Source: Polycladomyces zharkentensis (GTDB taxonomy: Bacteria > Bacillota > Bacilli > Thermoactinomycetales > JIR-001). Taken from it: a DNA stretch of 64,000 bases. The position numbers and the translations under genes were made by a program. Below the pieces are notes generated by a model. That model did no database searches and was not told where the DNA came from. It saw nothing but the letters and a program-made list of their open reading frames with translations. Shown here in pieces: positions 27,335 through 36,880 of the stretch; the first letter of the stretch is position 1; every line of letters starts with the position of its first letter. The stretch covers positions 434,280-498,279 of the forward strand of contig NZ_JAFHAP010000008.1 in the NCBI RefSeq assembly GCF_016938855.1. The letters are read 5' to 3'.

Positions 27335-27472
27335 TCATCCTTCTCCCATCCAGACTCTCACTGTCGGCCCCGGAGTTTCACCGGATCCACCGCGAATTCG
27401 CGGGTCACGGGCTGAGGCGGAATCGTCCGCCATCACCGCCGGTCGGGAATTTCACCCTGCCCCGAAGGATGT
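27335..27472 (-). ncRNA. FMN riboswitch (RFN element) controlling ribDE-BA-H
   Basis: The minus strand shows the conserved RFN blocks in order: CTTCGGGGCAGGGTGAAATTC, CCGACCGGCGGTGAT, the variable stem GGCGGA...TCCGCC, CAGCCCGTGACCCGCG, a stem-loop CGCGAATTCGCGG, GGATCCGGTGAAACTCCGGGGCCGACAGT and GAGTCTGGATGGGAGAAGGATG (each written here in part). The ends pair (CATCCTTC/GAAGGATG). Binding of FMN would favour the downstream attenuator and shut off the operon. Confidence 0.96.
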
Positions 27473-27504
27473 TATCAAATGTTGCCTATACGGTTGTACT
27501 TCAA

Positions 27505-27533
27505 AGTATAACGGAAGTCAAAACAAAAGTCTA
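27505..27533 (-). promoter_or_regulatory. Probable sigma-A promoter of the rib operon
   Basis: Minus strand TAGACT, 17 bases, TATACT, ending about 33 bases before the first riboswitch base. Confidence 0.6.
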
Positions 27534-27548
27534 CGGAAACGACCACCC

Positions 27549-28484
27549 TCACTTCACAGCTTCTTCCCTGAGGGCTGGTTCGTGACGCCAAGGCACGCCC
27601 ACCCGCATGCACAAATAACACATCACCGAGAAAAAGATGGAGATGACCGTCGTGTGCAACAGGGCGATGATCAGCTGGATGCCGGACAACACACTGGCAA
27701 TGCCGGTCACTGCCTGCAAGGTGACAAACCCCCATGCGAACCAAGCGGCACGCACCAACTCACGATGTTGGCGATAAGATCGGACGGTGACCCAGAGCAG
27801 CCCCGTCACCAACAGCCACAGGGAATATGCCGCGCTTCGGTGCAACAGATGGATGCCCGCCGAACTGGTCAAGTCGGGCAGCCATTGTCCGCCACAGCCG
27901 GGGAAGTTTTCTCCGCATCCCAGGCTGGAACCGGTATGGCGCACGTAAGCGCCCGTGTACACGACGAAATACGTGTAGACGGTGATCCCCCACACCCCGA
28001 ACTTGTATCGGGACGACACGTTGCTGTCAGGAGAAGCAGATTCTTTGTCCTTTTGCTCCAAATACAAGACCAACAATACACAAGCCGCCAGCGACATCAG
28101 CGAAAAACCGAAGTGGGTAGCCAACACGGCGTCGGATTGACCCCACACCACGGCAGCCGCTCCCAACAGTCCCTGCAGCACCACGAAAAAAACGCTGGCG
28201 ATGGACAACCACAGTACCACACGATCACGGCTGAACACTTTCCATGCCCAGACGGCCAAAATCACGACAAACAGACCGACCAGCCCGGATACGACGCGGT
28301 GGCTGTACTCCACCCACGTCTGAAACGTGGCATAGGTCGGGAACACTTCTCCGTTGCAAAACGGCCATGTATTGCCGCATCCTTTTCCCGAACCCGTTTT
28401 GGTCACCAGCGCTCCCATGAGCAATATGAGATAAAGCCCGAACGCGGTAGTCCATGCAAACCATTTCAATCCTCGACTCACCAT
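27549..28484 (-). CDS. ctaA: Haem A synthase CtaA
   Basis: 311-residue, eight-segment membrane enzyme that oxidises the C8 methyl of haem O to make haem A for cytochrome oxidase. Both extracytoplasmic cysteine pairs are visible: CGNTWPFC (residues 36-43) and CGENFPGC near 192-199, a Bacillus-type feature. Haem-ligand histidines lie in EYSHRVVSGLVG and LHRSAAYS contexts. ATG 28484 follows AGAGGAGGGACC. It reads away from the PucR-type regulator. Confidence 0.95.
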   Translation of the reverse strand: MVSRGLKWFAWTTAFGLYLILLMGALVTKTGSGKGCGNTWPFCNGEVFPTYATFQTWVEYSHRVVSGLVGLFVVILAVWAWKVFSRDRVVLWLSIASVFFVVLQGLLGAAAVVWGQSDAVLATHFGFSLMSLAACVLLVLYLEQKDKESASPDSNVSSRYKFGVWGITVYTYFVVYTGAYVRHTGSSLGCGENFPGCGGQWLPDLTSSAGIHLLHRSAAYSLWLLVTGLLWVTVRSYRQHRELVRAAWFAWGFVTLQAVTGIASVLSGIQLIIALLHTTVISIFFSVMCYLCMRVGVPWRHEPALREEAVK

Positions 28485-28684
28485 GGTCCCTCCTCTGACG
28501 CACCACCTTCGTCCCTATCATAACACAGCACGCAAAAATTAGACCCGTTACCAGAAAAAGAGGCACAAACTTGCCACAGACCGGTTCGTTCCCTGCGTTC
28601 TGCTGGTAAAAAAACTGACTTTCTCTCTTCCCTGCCCTTGAAGTATCATGATCATGAAACCGACGCATCGTGGGAGGAAGTGCC

Positions 28685-30283
28685 ATGGACATCCAATCGC
28701 CACTGACCGTCTCCGATATCCTGAAGCGCCCGCTGTTTCGGCACGCCAAAGTGGCGGCAGGCTCCCGCGGCCTGAACCGCGAGGTGAAATGGGTTCACAT
28801 CCTGGAGATCATGGACGGATCATCTTATGTGCGGGGGAACGAAATGATTCTCATGACCGGGGTGGGGCTGGGGGAGGAAAAGGAGTTGAAGGTACAGTTC
28901 GTTCGCGAATTGTGGGAAAGTGGCGTGTCCGCCCTGGCCATCGAATTGGTCCATCAATTCGTCCACCTGTCCGAGGAAGCCAAAGCCTTTGCCGACCAGC
29001 ACGCCTTCCCGATCATCGTGTTTGAAGAACCGGTTTCCTTCATTGAGATCACACAGGACATTCACGGTGATCTGATCCATCGTCATCACCGGCAGTTGCT
29101 GGCGTTGGAACGGCTCTCCCATCAATTTCACCAGCTGGTACTGAAACCACAGGGAGTGAAAAACATCCTTCGACTGCTGTATCAGGAAACAGGGTATGCG
29201 GTCCGTTTGGTCGATTATCTGGGGGAAGACCTGGTATATCCCGACTTCCGGGAAATCCCGGAACATCCGCTTATCTTTTCTCATCCGATCGTCGTCCTGG
29301 ACGTACAAGTGGGTGAGCTGCAAATGAGCGGTTCCACCGCACCGACCGACTTCGCACGACTGGTCATGGAACGCGCGGCTACGGCACTCGCCCAGGAACT
29401 GTTGCGGAGCATTTCGTTGGAAGAACGCCGGTTGCGAGTGACACAAGAGTGGATGGATCACCTGATTGAATCGGGTTCGACCCGACCTCCCAAGGAGCTT
29501 TCCGCAGCAGTCGATCAAGGCGGACAACTCGCGATTGGTGCGGTTGAGCCCCGCCATGGAAACGACCCGGAATACAACCGTGTGGAAACCATGCAAAACA
29601 TCGCCTTGCTGAAGTGGACGCACACCATACGAACTGAATTAACACCGCTGGGCATCGGTGTATGGACCGCTCCGCGCGAAGGACTTTGGGTGCTGGTTCT
29701 CGCCGACCTGACTCCCTCCGCCAACCTGTCGTTTCAGGACCGGTTGCGCCGCGGATTCGACCGTTTGTCCGTGCAATCTCTCAACTGGTCTCATCTCGCT
29801 CCCTTTGAATGGAAAGCGGGTGTCAGTCTGGCTTTTAATCGCTGGGAGCAAGCGCCTCAAGCGTGGCGGCAAGCCGTTGCGGCCTTGTCCCTCATCAAGC
29901 CCGCCACTGATGCCCCGGCTGACGACGGGGAAAGCATTTCGTCGGCACCTGTCGTCTACTGCGAGGATCTCCACGCTTGGCAGTTGTTTTTGCAGGTATC
30001 TCCCGCCGTTTTGGCGCAATACGTGGAGGCCCAAATCGGGCCGCTTTTGGCGTACGACCGGGAACACGGCACCCAACTGACCAAAACCCTGGAAGTGTAT
30101 CTGGCTGAAAACCTCTCCAAACAGCAGACGGCCAACGCTTTGTACATTCATCGCCAAACACTGTACTATCGGTTGGAACAAATCGGGCAATTGCTGGGAA
30201 AAGATTGGGACTCCCCAGATCGTCGCCTCGCGTTGGAGACTGCTTTATCGGCACATCGGTTTCTCCAGGCACAAAGGAGATGA
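28685..30283 (+). CDS. PucR-family transcriptional regulator, probably activator of the neighbouring ald (AdeR-like)
   Basis: 532 residues. The N-terminal PucR sensor domain (about 8-125) contains VKWVHILEIMDGSSYVRGNEMILMTG. A GGDEF-like CdaR middle region and a C-terminal helix-turn-helix follow (LAENLSKQQTANALYIHRQTLYYRLEQI near 480-507). In B. subtilis the PucR-type AdeR gene lies beside ald and activates it; here the gene converges on an ald with one repeat between them. That parallel suggests the function but does not prove it. ATG 28685 has GGGAGGAA just upstream; the frame begins at a GTG at 28670. Confidence 0.85.
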   Translation: MDIQSPLTVSDILKRPLFRHAKVAAGSRGLNREVKWVHILEIMDGSSYVRGNEMILMTGVGLGEEKELKVQFVRELWESGVSALAIELVHQFVHLSEEAKAFADQHAFPIIVFEEPVSFIEITQDIHGDLIHRHHRQLLALERLSHQFHQLVLKPQGVKNILRLLYQETGYAVRLVDYLGEDLVYPDFREIPEHPLIFSHPIVVLDVQVGELQMSGSTAPTDFARLVMERAATALAQELLRSISLEERRLRVTQEWMDHLIESGSTRPPKELSAAVDQGGQLAIGAVEPRHGNDPEYNRVETMQNIALLKWTHTIRTELTPLGIGVWTAPREGLWVLVLADLTPSANLSFQDRLRRGFDRLSVQSLNWSHLAPFEWKAGVSLAFNRWEQAPQAWRQAVAALSLIKPATDAPADDGESISSAPVVYCEDLHAWQLFLQVSPAVLAQYVEAQIGPLLAYDREHGTQLTKTLEVYLAENLSKQQTANALYIHRQTLYYRLEQIGQLLGKDWDSPDRRLALETALSAHRFLQAQRR

Positions 30284-30289
30284 AGGGAA

Positions 30290-30445
30290 GGGGACTGTGT
30301 TTTCCCGGGAGATCGACTGACCAATCCCTTCCAAAAGCAGAACCAGTGGCGCAGGATTCAATCGCGCGGGCAATTTCTCCAAACGGACTTTGCCCGCGTC
30401 CCGCGTTCTCTCAGGACGGAGCGGCCGTCATATGCTTGCCGACAA
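30290..30445 (-). repeat. Interspersed intergenic repeat, copy C
   Basis: On the minus strand the order of blocks matches copies A and B: GGCCGCTCC, GGACGCGGGCAAAGT, GAAATTGCCCGCG, CCTGCGCC, GGTTCT, ATTGGTCAGTCGATCTCCCGGGAAA. It begins 7 bases after the PucR-type gene stop. Confidence 0.75.
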
Positions 30446-30471
30446 TGCGGGGGATATGGACAACATTTCCT

Positions 30472-30512
30472 TTGCAAAAACACCCCCACACAGCCCAAGC
30501 CGTGTGAGGGAT
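30472..30512 (-). terminator. Terminator of ald (first copy)
   Basis: CCTCACACGGC and GCTGTGTGGGG arms make an imperfect hairpin followed by TGTTTTTGC on the minus strand. Confidence 0.65.
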
Positions 30513-30546
30513 CAAACAGGGAAAAAGAGGTTGTCATCACAAGGGA

Positions 30547-31662
30547 TTAAACTGTCAGCTTGCTGCCCAAAGCTTCCTCAGGCGAAACGTAGTCCATGTC
30601 GAACGATTCGGCTACACCACGGTGCGTGATGTGACCTGCCGCCACGTTGACACCGCGCAACAGCGCGGGATCTTCATGCAGTTTTCCTTCGGCGAGCCGC
30701 AATACATAAGACAAGGTTGCATTGGTCAAGGCCAGCGTAGAGGTTCGCGGCACCGCACCGGGCATATTGGCCACGGAATAATGGACGACGCCATCCACCG
30801 TATAGGTGGGTTGCTCATGCGTGGTGACCCGGTCCGCCGTTTCGACGCATCCCCCTTGGTCCACGGCCACATCGACGATCACCGATCCGGGTTTCATTTT
30901 GGCGACCATGTCCCGCGTCACCAATTTCGGTGCGCGTTTACCGGGGATCAAAACTGCCCCGATCACCAAATCCGCTTGCTGCACTGCTTCTTCGATGTTG
31001 TAGCGGTTCGACATCAATGTACGGACACGACCGCCGAAGAGGTCGTCCAGTTCGCGCAGACGTTGCCCGTTCACATCCAGAATCGTCACTTGGGCACCCA
31101 GACCAACCGCCATTTTCGCGGCATTGGTTCCCACCACACCGCCGCCCACGATCACCACATTGGCCGGGGGAACGCCGGGTACACCACCCAAAAGGACACC
31201 CAATCCTCCTTTGGGCTTTTCCAACGATTGGGCACCCACCTGAACCGACATCCGTCCCGCCACTTCGCTCATCGGTGCCAACAGCGGCAATGCGCCGTTG
31301 TCGAGCTGTACCGTTTCATAAGCAACCGCCGTGACACCCGATTGCACCAACGCATCCGTCAACGCCCGATCAGCCGCCAGATGCAGATACGTAAACAGCA
31401 ACAAATCGCTCCGGAAATAGCGGTACTCCTCCGGCAGCGGCTCTTTGACTTTCAACACCATATCCGCCGACCAAGCTTCTTCCGCGGACACCATTTGCGC
31501 CCCGGCCCGTACGTACTCCTCGTCGGCAAAACCGCTTCCCACTCCGGCTCCCTGTTGGACCCATACTTCGTGCCCGGCATCCTTGAGTGCCTGTACTCCC
31601 GCCGGGGTGATGGCCACCCGATATTCTCTGTTTTTGATCTCTTTCGGTACACCGACCCTCAT
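30547..31662 (-). CDS. ald: Alanine dehydrogenase (first copy)
   Basis: 371-residue NAD-dependent enzyme interconverting L-alanine with pyruvate and ammonia, important in spore outgrowth and nitrogen use. Signatures: [20 protein letters not shown] start, [11 protein letters not shown] with catalytic His near 95, and the NAD loop [17 protein letters not shown] near 168-184. ATG 31662 has AGGAGGAACGGCTG upstream. A second, clearly divergent copy lies at 46743-47876. Confidence 0.96.
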   Translation of the reverse strand: MRVGVPKEIKNREYRVAITPAGVQALKDAGHEVWVQQGAGVGSGFADEEYVRAGAQMVSAEEAWSADMVLKVKEPLPEEYRYFRSDLLLFTYLHLAADRALTDALVQSGVTAVAYETVQLDNGALPLLAPMSEVAGRMSVQVGAQSLEKPKGGLGVLLGGVPGVPPANVVIVGGGVVGTNAAKMAVGLGAQVTILDVNGQRLRELDDLFGGRVRTLMSNRYNIEEAVQQADLVIGAVLIPGKRAPKLVTRDMVAKMKPGSVIVDVAVDQGGCVETADRVTTHEQPTYTVDGVVHYSVANMPGAVPRTSTLALTNATLSYVLRLAEGKLHEDPALLRGVNVAAGHITHRGVAESFDMDYVSPEEALGSKLTV

Positions 31663-31785
31663 CAGCCGTTCCTCCTGTTTCAGATCTTGCAACCGCTTAC
31701 TGTTCTTAACGTTATCAAAGGGGAAACTAGGTGAAATCAGACAAATTGTAAGAAAAAAGATGGTTGTAATTGGACATTCTCATTT

Positions 31786-32128
31786 GCAAGACAACAATGC
31801 CATTCCGAACACACATGTGCCGAGAATTTTTGGAATTTCCCGCCGCCGTTTCCTTACTGATGCAATTAACACCTGAAGATGTGGTGGAGCAACTGAAGAA
31901 AAGAGAGCGTGCTCTTGAAGGGGCACTGGCTCGAATTGAAAACCAGTTGCAGACAGCAATGGCGGAGGGGCTTCCTCGCTTGTTTTTGCTTGAGACCGAG
32001 TATCAACGTGCGATGTTCATGACCGAATGGAATGGGTTCGATCCATCATTGACGATATACAAACGGAAAAACTGCAATGGGATGAGCAATGGCTACGTAC
32101 CATAGCAACAAAATTCTCCAATAGGTGA
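31786..32128 (+). pseudogene. PadR-family regulator relic (C-terminal domain only, frameshifted)
   Basis: The readable part starts near LEFPAAVSLLMQLTPEDVVEQL and continues through ETEYQRAMFMTEW in one frame. It then resumes in another frame as EWVRSIIDDIQTEKLQWDEQW and ends at TGA 32128. This is the alpha-helical C-terminal domain of PadR proteins; the winged helix is gone. The frame change sits on an exact 5-base tandem duplication, GAATG GAATG at 32025-32034; removing one copy restores the frame. PadR genes often precede small membrane or enzyme genes like those downstream. Confidence 0.75.
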
Positions 32129-32261
32129 ATTGGGTATGAATGAGAAGTTGTGTGATGGAGGAGGTCCGGGTTTTGTTGGAGAAAGAATGCAGCGACGAAA
32201 CCCTGTTTGTCATGTTCAAGGGGATGCTCGGGATATAGGAAACAAAAAGGAGAGAACGCAT

Positions 32262-32936
32262 ATGTCCGATCAAGCCACAAAAGGATATAAAGGAATTGGA
32301 ATGGAAGGTCCCATTGCCAGGTGGTATGCGAAAAATACCCGAAAAAGCATCGCGGGTTACAAAAACGATGCAAAAAAAGTTGCGGCATGTCTTCCGGAAA
32401 AAGCTGATATTCTCGAGATTGCCCCGGGACCGGGATATTTATCCATCGAACTTGCCAAACTCGGCAACTACAAAATAACCGGTTTGGATATCAGTAAAAC
32501 GTTCGTGGAGATTGCACGCGAAAATGCGAAGGAAGCAGGTCTTGAAATCGACTTTCGCCAAGGGGATGCAGCCCGGATGCCCTTTGATAGCGAAACATTT
32601 GATTTGATCATCTGCAGAGCGGCCTTTAAGAACTTTTCACAGCCAATCATTGCCCTTGACGAGATGAATCGCGTGTTGAAGGCCGGCGGAAAAGCGGTGA
32701 TCCTCGATTTGCGGGGAGATGTTTCCCATGAGGCAATCGACAAACATGTAGAAGAGGATTTGGGCCTCACCGGAATCAATCGTTTATTTACAAAATGGGT
32801 TTTTAAGTTCAGTCTCATGAAACGGGCTTACACAAAAGATCAGTTCAGGGAAATGGTGTCCAAAAGCAGGTTTACGAAATGTAAGATTCAAGAGGATCCG
32901 ACTGGGATTGGATTGGAGGTATGGCTGGAAAAGTGA
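32262..32936 (+). CDS. Class I SAM-dependent methyltransferase
   Basis: 224 residues. Motif I ILEIAPGPGYLSIEL near 49-63, motif II region ITGLDIS near 72, and QGDAARMPFDSETFDLIICRAAF near 100-122 identify a Methyltransf_11/25-type fold. Substrate unknown. ATG 32262 follows AAAAGGAGAGAACGCAT. It follows the PadR relic and may once have been its target; the next gene on the same strand is a membrane protein. Confidence 0.85.
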   Translation: MSDQATKGYKGIGMEGPIARWYAKNTRKSIAGYKNDAKKVAACLPEKADILEIAPGPGYLSIELAKLGNYKITGLDISKTFVEIARENAKEAGLEIDFRQGDAARMPFDSETFDLIICRAAFKNFSQPIIALDEMNRVLKAGGKAVILDLRGDVSHEAIDKHVEEDLGLTGINRLFTKWVFKFSLMKRAYTKDQFREMVSKSRFTKCKIQEDPTGIGLEVWLEK

Positions 32937-33085
32937 CTTCTCCTTCATCCTGTCTCGAAGATCGAAAGCTGTGATTCCTTCCTTGAGAGAACAGGGACGT
33001 TGCTCCGATCGTGACTTTTTGCCCCGACACATGATCACTGAATGGACATGCAACATACGGGTCAGATATTCTGCTGAATTTTCGA

Positions 33086-33700
33086 GTGAGAAAAGAAGAG
33101 AATATATCGCTCGGTATATGGACCATGCTGACAGGGCTTTTGGCCTTGGCTGGAATCATCAGTTGGATCGGGAAAAAAAGATCAAAAAAATTAAGTATGA
33201 ATCAGAAAAAAGGCTGGCTGATTGCCCATATCCTCTCTGTTATCATTTATTTCAGCGGTCTGATTGGCACACTTCTATTGGCGGTTTCCACAAAATTCAC
33301 TGCTGATCGTGCGCTCATCCATGCCGCACACTTGTTTATTCAGTTTTTTGACTGGTTTCTCATTATTCCCGGTGCGTTTGCCTCCCTCATTACGGGAGTT
33401 TGGCTGGCGGTACGAACGCATTGGGGAATGACAAAATATTATTGGGTGATGGCGAAATGGCTCGGGAATATTACAGCCATTGTATTCGGCGGCAATTTCA
33501 TGCGAATATGGATCCATGACAATTTTGAACCGATTTTCTCAAGTTCACTTCACCCTCTGCAAAATCCCTTGTATCTTGAAAACAGGGAGATGCTGTTTAC
33601 AGGCACTGCCATCAGTTTCGCCATCTTACTGTTTTTGGTTGTGATCTCATATCTGAAACCATGGGGAAAAAGGAAAGGGATTCACAAAACAACGACGTAA
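33086..33700 (+). CDS. DUF2269-like four-helix membrane protein
   Basis: 204-residue reading with four or five hydrophobic segments. WLIAHILSVIIYFSGLIGTL, HLFIQFFDWFLIIPGAFASLITG and a final segment near 170-190 resemble DUF2269 inner-membrane proteins of unknown role. The start is uncertain: a GTG at 33086, an ATG at 33122 and an ATG at 33197 (MNQKKGWL) are all possible, and none has a strong ribosome site. Confidence 0.6.
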   Translation: MRKEENISLGIWTMLTGLLALAGIISWIGKKRSKKLSMNQKKGWLIAHILSVIIYFSGLIGTLLLAVSTKFTADRALIHAAHLFIQFFDWFLIIPGAFASLITGVWLAVRTHWGMTKYYWVMAKWLGNITAIVFGGNFMRIWIHDNFEPIFSSSLHPLQNPLYLENREMLFTGTAISFAILLFLVVISYLKPWGKRKGIHKTTT

Positions 33701-33823
33701 CTTAGATAGTCTTACGGGTCACTGGTCACAACCCAACAGGATCCTATTTACCCTATACACATATCATGGATTTTACCCAGCGTTTTTTGCTGGTGTTTTT
33801 GCTGTTGACGGGTCCAACAAATG

Positions 33824-33856
33824 GAAAACGCCCGCGAAACAGTTTTCGCGGACGCC
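33824..33856 (-). terminator. Terminator after lysA
   Basis: GCGTCCGCGAAAAC and TTTCGCGGGCG arms on the minus strand, followed by TTTTCC. About 95 bases past the lysA stop. Confidence 0.65.
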
Positions 33857-33951
33857 AGGTGACGATACATTCAAGTGTTCGTTTCCAGCGTCTTTCAGTG
33901 AAAGAATCAACGGCCCTCCGACTGCAAAACACCATTGACTGGTGCGTATTT

Positions 33952-35295
33952 TCATCCCACAGGCTCTTCCTCTTCCCGTTTGACCTGTACAGGCTCGGGA
34001 GAGAGACAGTCGTTGCGGATCAGATCATCCAACGTCTCCCGGCGGACGACAACCTGCGCTCGGCCGTCCCGGACGAAAACCACGGCAGGCCGCCGGATGC
34101 GGTTGTAGTTGTTGGCCATGCTGTAGTTGTAAGCCCCCGTACAGCTGACTGCCAGAATATCTCCCGTTCGGGGTGACGGCAGAGGCAGGTCCCAGATCAA
34201 CATATCTCCGCTCTCGCAACATTTGCCGGCGATCGAAACGACTTCCGCCGGTTCTTCCGCAGCACGATTCGCAAGTAATGCCTCATATTTGGCTTGGTAC
34301 AACGCCGGACGCAGGTTGTCCGTCATTCCCCCATCCACGGCGACATATTTGCGTACACCGGGTACCTCTTTCATCGTCCCTACCGTATAGAGCGTGGTCC
34401 CCGCCTCACCGACAATGCTGCGGCCCGGTTCCAGCCAGACTTCCGGGATCACCGGTTCTCCGGCAAACGCCGCTTTCACCGCATCGGCGATGGCTTGAAC
34501 ATACCGGCGGATCGGCAGAGGATGATCCCCTTTTTGATAACGAATGCCAAACCCGCCGCCCAGATTCAGAATACGGGTTTCCACCCGGAGCGTTTCCCTG
34601 CATTTACGGGCAAAGGCGGCCATCTTATCCACCACCAGACGGAATCCGTCCGTTTCGAAAATTTGTGAGCCGATATGGCAGTGAAACCCTTCCAATGACA
34701 GATGTGCCGCGTCCCGAGCCAATTTGGCAGCCTCGATCGCTTGTCCGCTGGCCAGATCAAAGCCAAACTTGGAATCTTCCTGGCCGGTTTGGATGTATTC
34801 GTGCGTATAAGCTTCAATTCCGGGCGTCACGCGAAGCAATACGCGGGCGTTCATCCCTTTTTCGCCTGCCAGATCGTTCAACATGGACAACTCCACGAAA
34901 TTGTCCACGATAAACAGCCCAATCCCGGCGTTCAACGCCATCTCCAATTCAAACGGCGTTTTGTTGTTGCCGTGAAAATGAATATGTTCGGGCGGAAAGC
35001 CGGCCCGAAGCGCCGTATGCAACTCTCCGTCCGAGACGACATCCAGGTGAAGTCCCTCTTCAGCGACAAGTCGGCACATGGCCAAGGTGCAAAACGCTTT
35101 GCTGGCATAAGCCACCTGATGAGGCAATCCCGTCTCGGCCATCGCGGACCGAAATTCTCTTATCCGTTTTCGGATCAACTCTTCGTCCATCACATACAGC
35201 GGTGTGCCGAAACGGCGTGCCAATTCGACTGTATCGCATCCCCCGATTTCGAGGTGACCGTATTCGTTGATGCGGCTGGTACCATGCAAATACAC
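33952..35295 (-). CDS. lysA: Diaminopimelate decarboxylase
   Basis: 447-residue PLP enzyme of fold type III catalysing the last lysine step. The PLP lysine lies in HQVAYASKAFCT near 67. LNLGGGFGIRY near 245 and the CCESGDML substrate motif near 359 are present. GTG start at 35295 has GGGAGGAGACAACG upstream. In Bacillus lysA also follows the spoVA operon, but here a terminator separates them. Confidence 0.96.
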   Translation of the reverse strand: MYLHGTSRINEYGHLEIGGCDTVELARRFGTPLYVMDEELIRKRIREFRSAMAETGLPHQVAYASKAFCTLAMCRLVAEEGLHLDVVSDGELHTALRAGFPPEHIHFHGNNKTPFELEMALNAGIGLFIVDNFVELSMLNDLAGEKGMNARVLLRVTPGIEAYTHEYIQTGQEDSKFGFDLASGQAIEAAKLARDAAHLSLEGFHCHIGSQIFETDGFRLVVDKMAAFARKCRETLRVETRILNLGGGFGIRYQKGDHPLPIRRYVQAIADAVKAAFAGEPVIPEVWLEPGRSIVGEAGTTLYTVGTMKEVPGVRKYVAVDGGMTDNLRPALYQAKYEALLANRAAEEPAEVVSIAGKCCESGDMLIWDLPLPSPRTGDILAVSCTGAYNYSMANNYNRIRRPAVVFVRDGRAQVVVRRETLDDLIRNDCLSPEPVQVKREEEEPVG

Positions 35296-35420
35296 CGTTG
35301 TCTCCTCCCGTAAACCTGTAGACAGTCCGTGCTTTCACACAGTGTCGTATTATTGATATTCATTATATCTCAGATGGCTTGGGGATCAACAAAAAATCGG
35401 TGCACATGCATATTGAGATG

Positions 35421-35453
35421 CAAAAAAAGGCGAATCGGTCAGCGAATCGCCAA
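35421..35453 (-). terminator. Terminator of the spoVA operon
   Basis: GGCGATTCG and CGATTCGCC arms (one mismatch) followed by seven T on the minus strand, between spoVAEa and lysA. Confidence 0.75.
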
Positions 35454-35489
35454 CAAAGTGAAAGGTCAGTACGGAAAGGCCACCGCTTG

Positions 35490-36080
35490 TCACAAAATCG
35501 ATCTCTCAACACCCAACTCCCCGTTGGCATGTTGCAAAATCAGCTCCACCGCCTTGGTCGTCACCGGTGCTCCCCATTCCGCCCGATCATGGTCTTCCAT
35601 CTTGCCGATGTCACCGATCCCGACGACGATCGGCACTTCGATCCGGTTTAAGACATCCACTGTATCTCCATAGATACGAAGCGGTTCTCGGTGCAACTCA
35701 TGTCCATCCTTGTCCACCCGATGATGAACGATATTGCCATCCTGGTCCAACGCCACATCCACCGGTGTGCCATACACTTTCCGGCTGTCGGATGCCACGG
35801 CGATCACACCCAGCACCTCGATGTCGGGATGGTTGGCCACATACTCCAATGCGCGCTCTCCCCGCCCCTTTTGATTCCACCCGCAATCATCAAACATGAC
35901 CAATACAGGATCATGCTTGGCCGAACGGATCATCTCCACGATTTCCTCCCCGCTCAACGGGGTTGGATTTCCCGCTGAGGCAGAGATACACCGTCCTCCC
36001 ACCTGACGGGCCGCTTCCTCGACGGTCGCTTGCGCCGCACGGTCGCCGTCCGTGATCAGAATCACCTTTCGCTTGGGCAT
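35490..36080 (-). CDS. spoVAEa: Stage V sporulation protein AE, soluble SpoVAEa type
   Basis: 196-residue soluble protein with MPKRKVILITDGDRAAQ start, FDDCGWNQKGRGE near 83 and GTPVDVALDQDGNIV near 123, diagnostic of SpoVAEa. In Bacillus it is co-transcribed with the dipicolinic acid channel genes and contributes to germination. ATG 36080 lies 6 bases from the spoVAEb stop. Confidence 0.92.
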   Translation of the reverse strand: MPKRKVILITDGDRAAQATVEEAARQVGGRCISASAGNPTPLSGEEIVEMIRSAKHDPVLVMFDDCGWNQKGRGERALEYVANHPDIEVLGVIAVASDSRKVYGTPVDVALDQDGNIVHHRVDKDGHELHREPLRIYGDTVDVLNRIEVPIVVGIGDIGKMEDHDRAEWGAPVTTKAVELILQHANGELGVERSIL

Positions 36081-36086
36081 GTAGGC

Positions 36087-36440
36087 TCATCCTTTCGGCT
36101 TAAAGATTACCGCCGTCAAGAAACCGAAAATGATGGCCGCGGAAATCCCCGCGCTGGTGATTTGGAAAATGCCCGACAACACCCCGATCGGTCCGCTGTT
36201 CTTCGCCTCCTGCAATGCACCGTGAACCAATGCGTTGCCAAAACTGGTGATGGGGACTGTCGCACCCGCTCCGGCAAATTTGATGAGCGGTTCGTACAAT
36301 CCGATCCCATCGAGAATCGCTCCTGCCACGACCAAAATACTCAGCACATGAGCCGGCGTGAGCGGTGTCAAATCCATCAACAATTGCCCGATCACACAAA
36401 TCAAGCCACCGATCAAAAATGCAGTCCAAATCGTGCCCAC
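36087..36440 (-). CDS. spoVAEb: Stage V sporulation protein AE, membrane SpoVAEb type
   Basis: 117-residue membrane protein, essential DPA-channel component in Bacillus. The signature [12 protein letters not shown] near 11-22, [22 protein letters not shown] near 49-70 and the [15 protein letters not shown] end are unmistakable. GTG at 36440 is chosen because GGAGGGAAGCAAGA precedes it and the length then equals the family; the frame extends to 36479. Confidence 0.93.
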   Translation of the reverse strand: MGTIWTAFLIGGLICVIGQLLMDLTPLTPAHVLSILVVAGAILDGIGLYEPLIKFAGAGATVPITSFGNALVHGALQEAKNSGPIGVLSGIFQITSAGISAAIIFGFLTAVIFKPKG

Positions 36441-36457
36441 TCTTGCTTCCCTCCATT

Positions 36458-36880
36458 TCACAAGTGAAACATCAGCCATTGAAAAAGCGATCCCGCCACT
36501 TTCCCCATCGCCATGGCCATCAAAAGATAGAGCAAGGCGTCCTGCATTGCCAGCCGCTTGGCCAAGATGGGCAAAACGTTGATCACCTCAGTCAACGCCG
36601 CGGCCAACAAACCGACAAAACAACCCGCCAACAATCCAACCACGGCCGTCAACCAAATGGGACCGTCAAATGACCACCCTCTCAGATCCAACCACGTTGC
36701 CGTAACAGCCCCCGCGACAATGGCAGATTCGTATGCATGAATCCGATCAGGGGTCTTGGACAACTGAGCCAGACGCGGTACGATATCCAACACCGTAATA
36801 AAAGCGACAAACCCGCTTCCTACCGCAATCCCGCCTGCAAAGCCGATCCCGATCAGCAATGCGCATTGCGACACGATCAT
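36458..36880 (-). CDS. spoVAB: Stage V sporulation protein AB
   Basis: 140-residue membrane protein with four hydrophobic segments: [27 protein letters not shown] near 13-39 and [13 protein letters not shown] near 98. Starts with an ATG overlapping the spoVAA stop (ATGA). In Bacillus spoVAC and spoVAD would follow; here spoVAEb follows directly. Confidence 0.93.
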   Translation of the reverse strand: MIVSQCALLIGIGFAGGIAVGSGFVAFITVLDIVPRLAQLSKTPDRIHAYESAIVAGAVTATWLDLRGWSFDGPIWLTAVVGLLAGCFVGLLAAALTEVINVLPILAKRLAMQDALLYLLMAMAMGKVAGSLFQWLMFHL

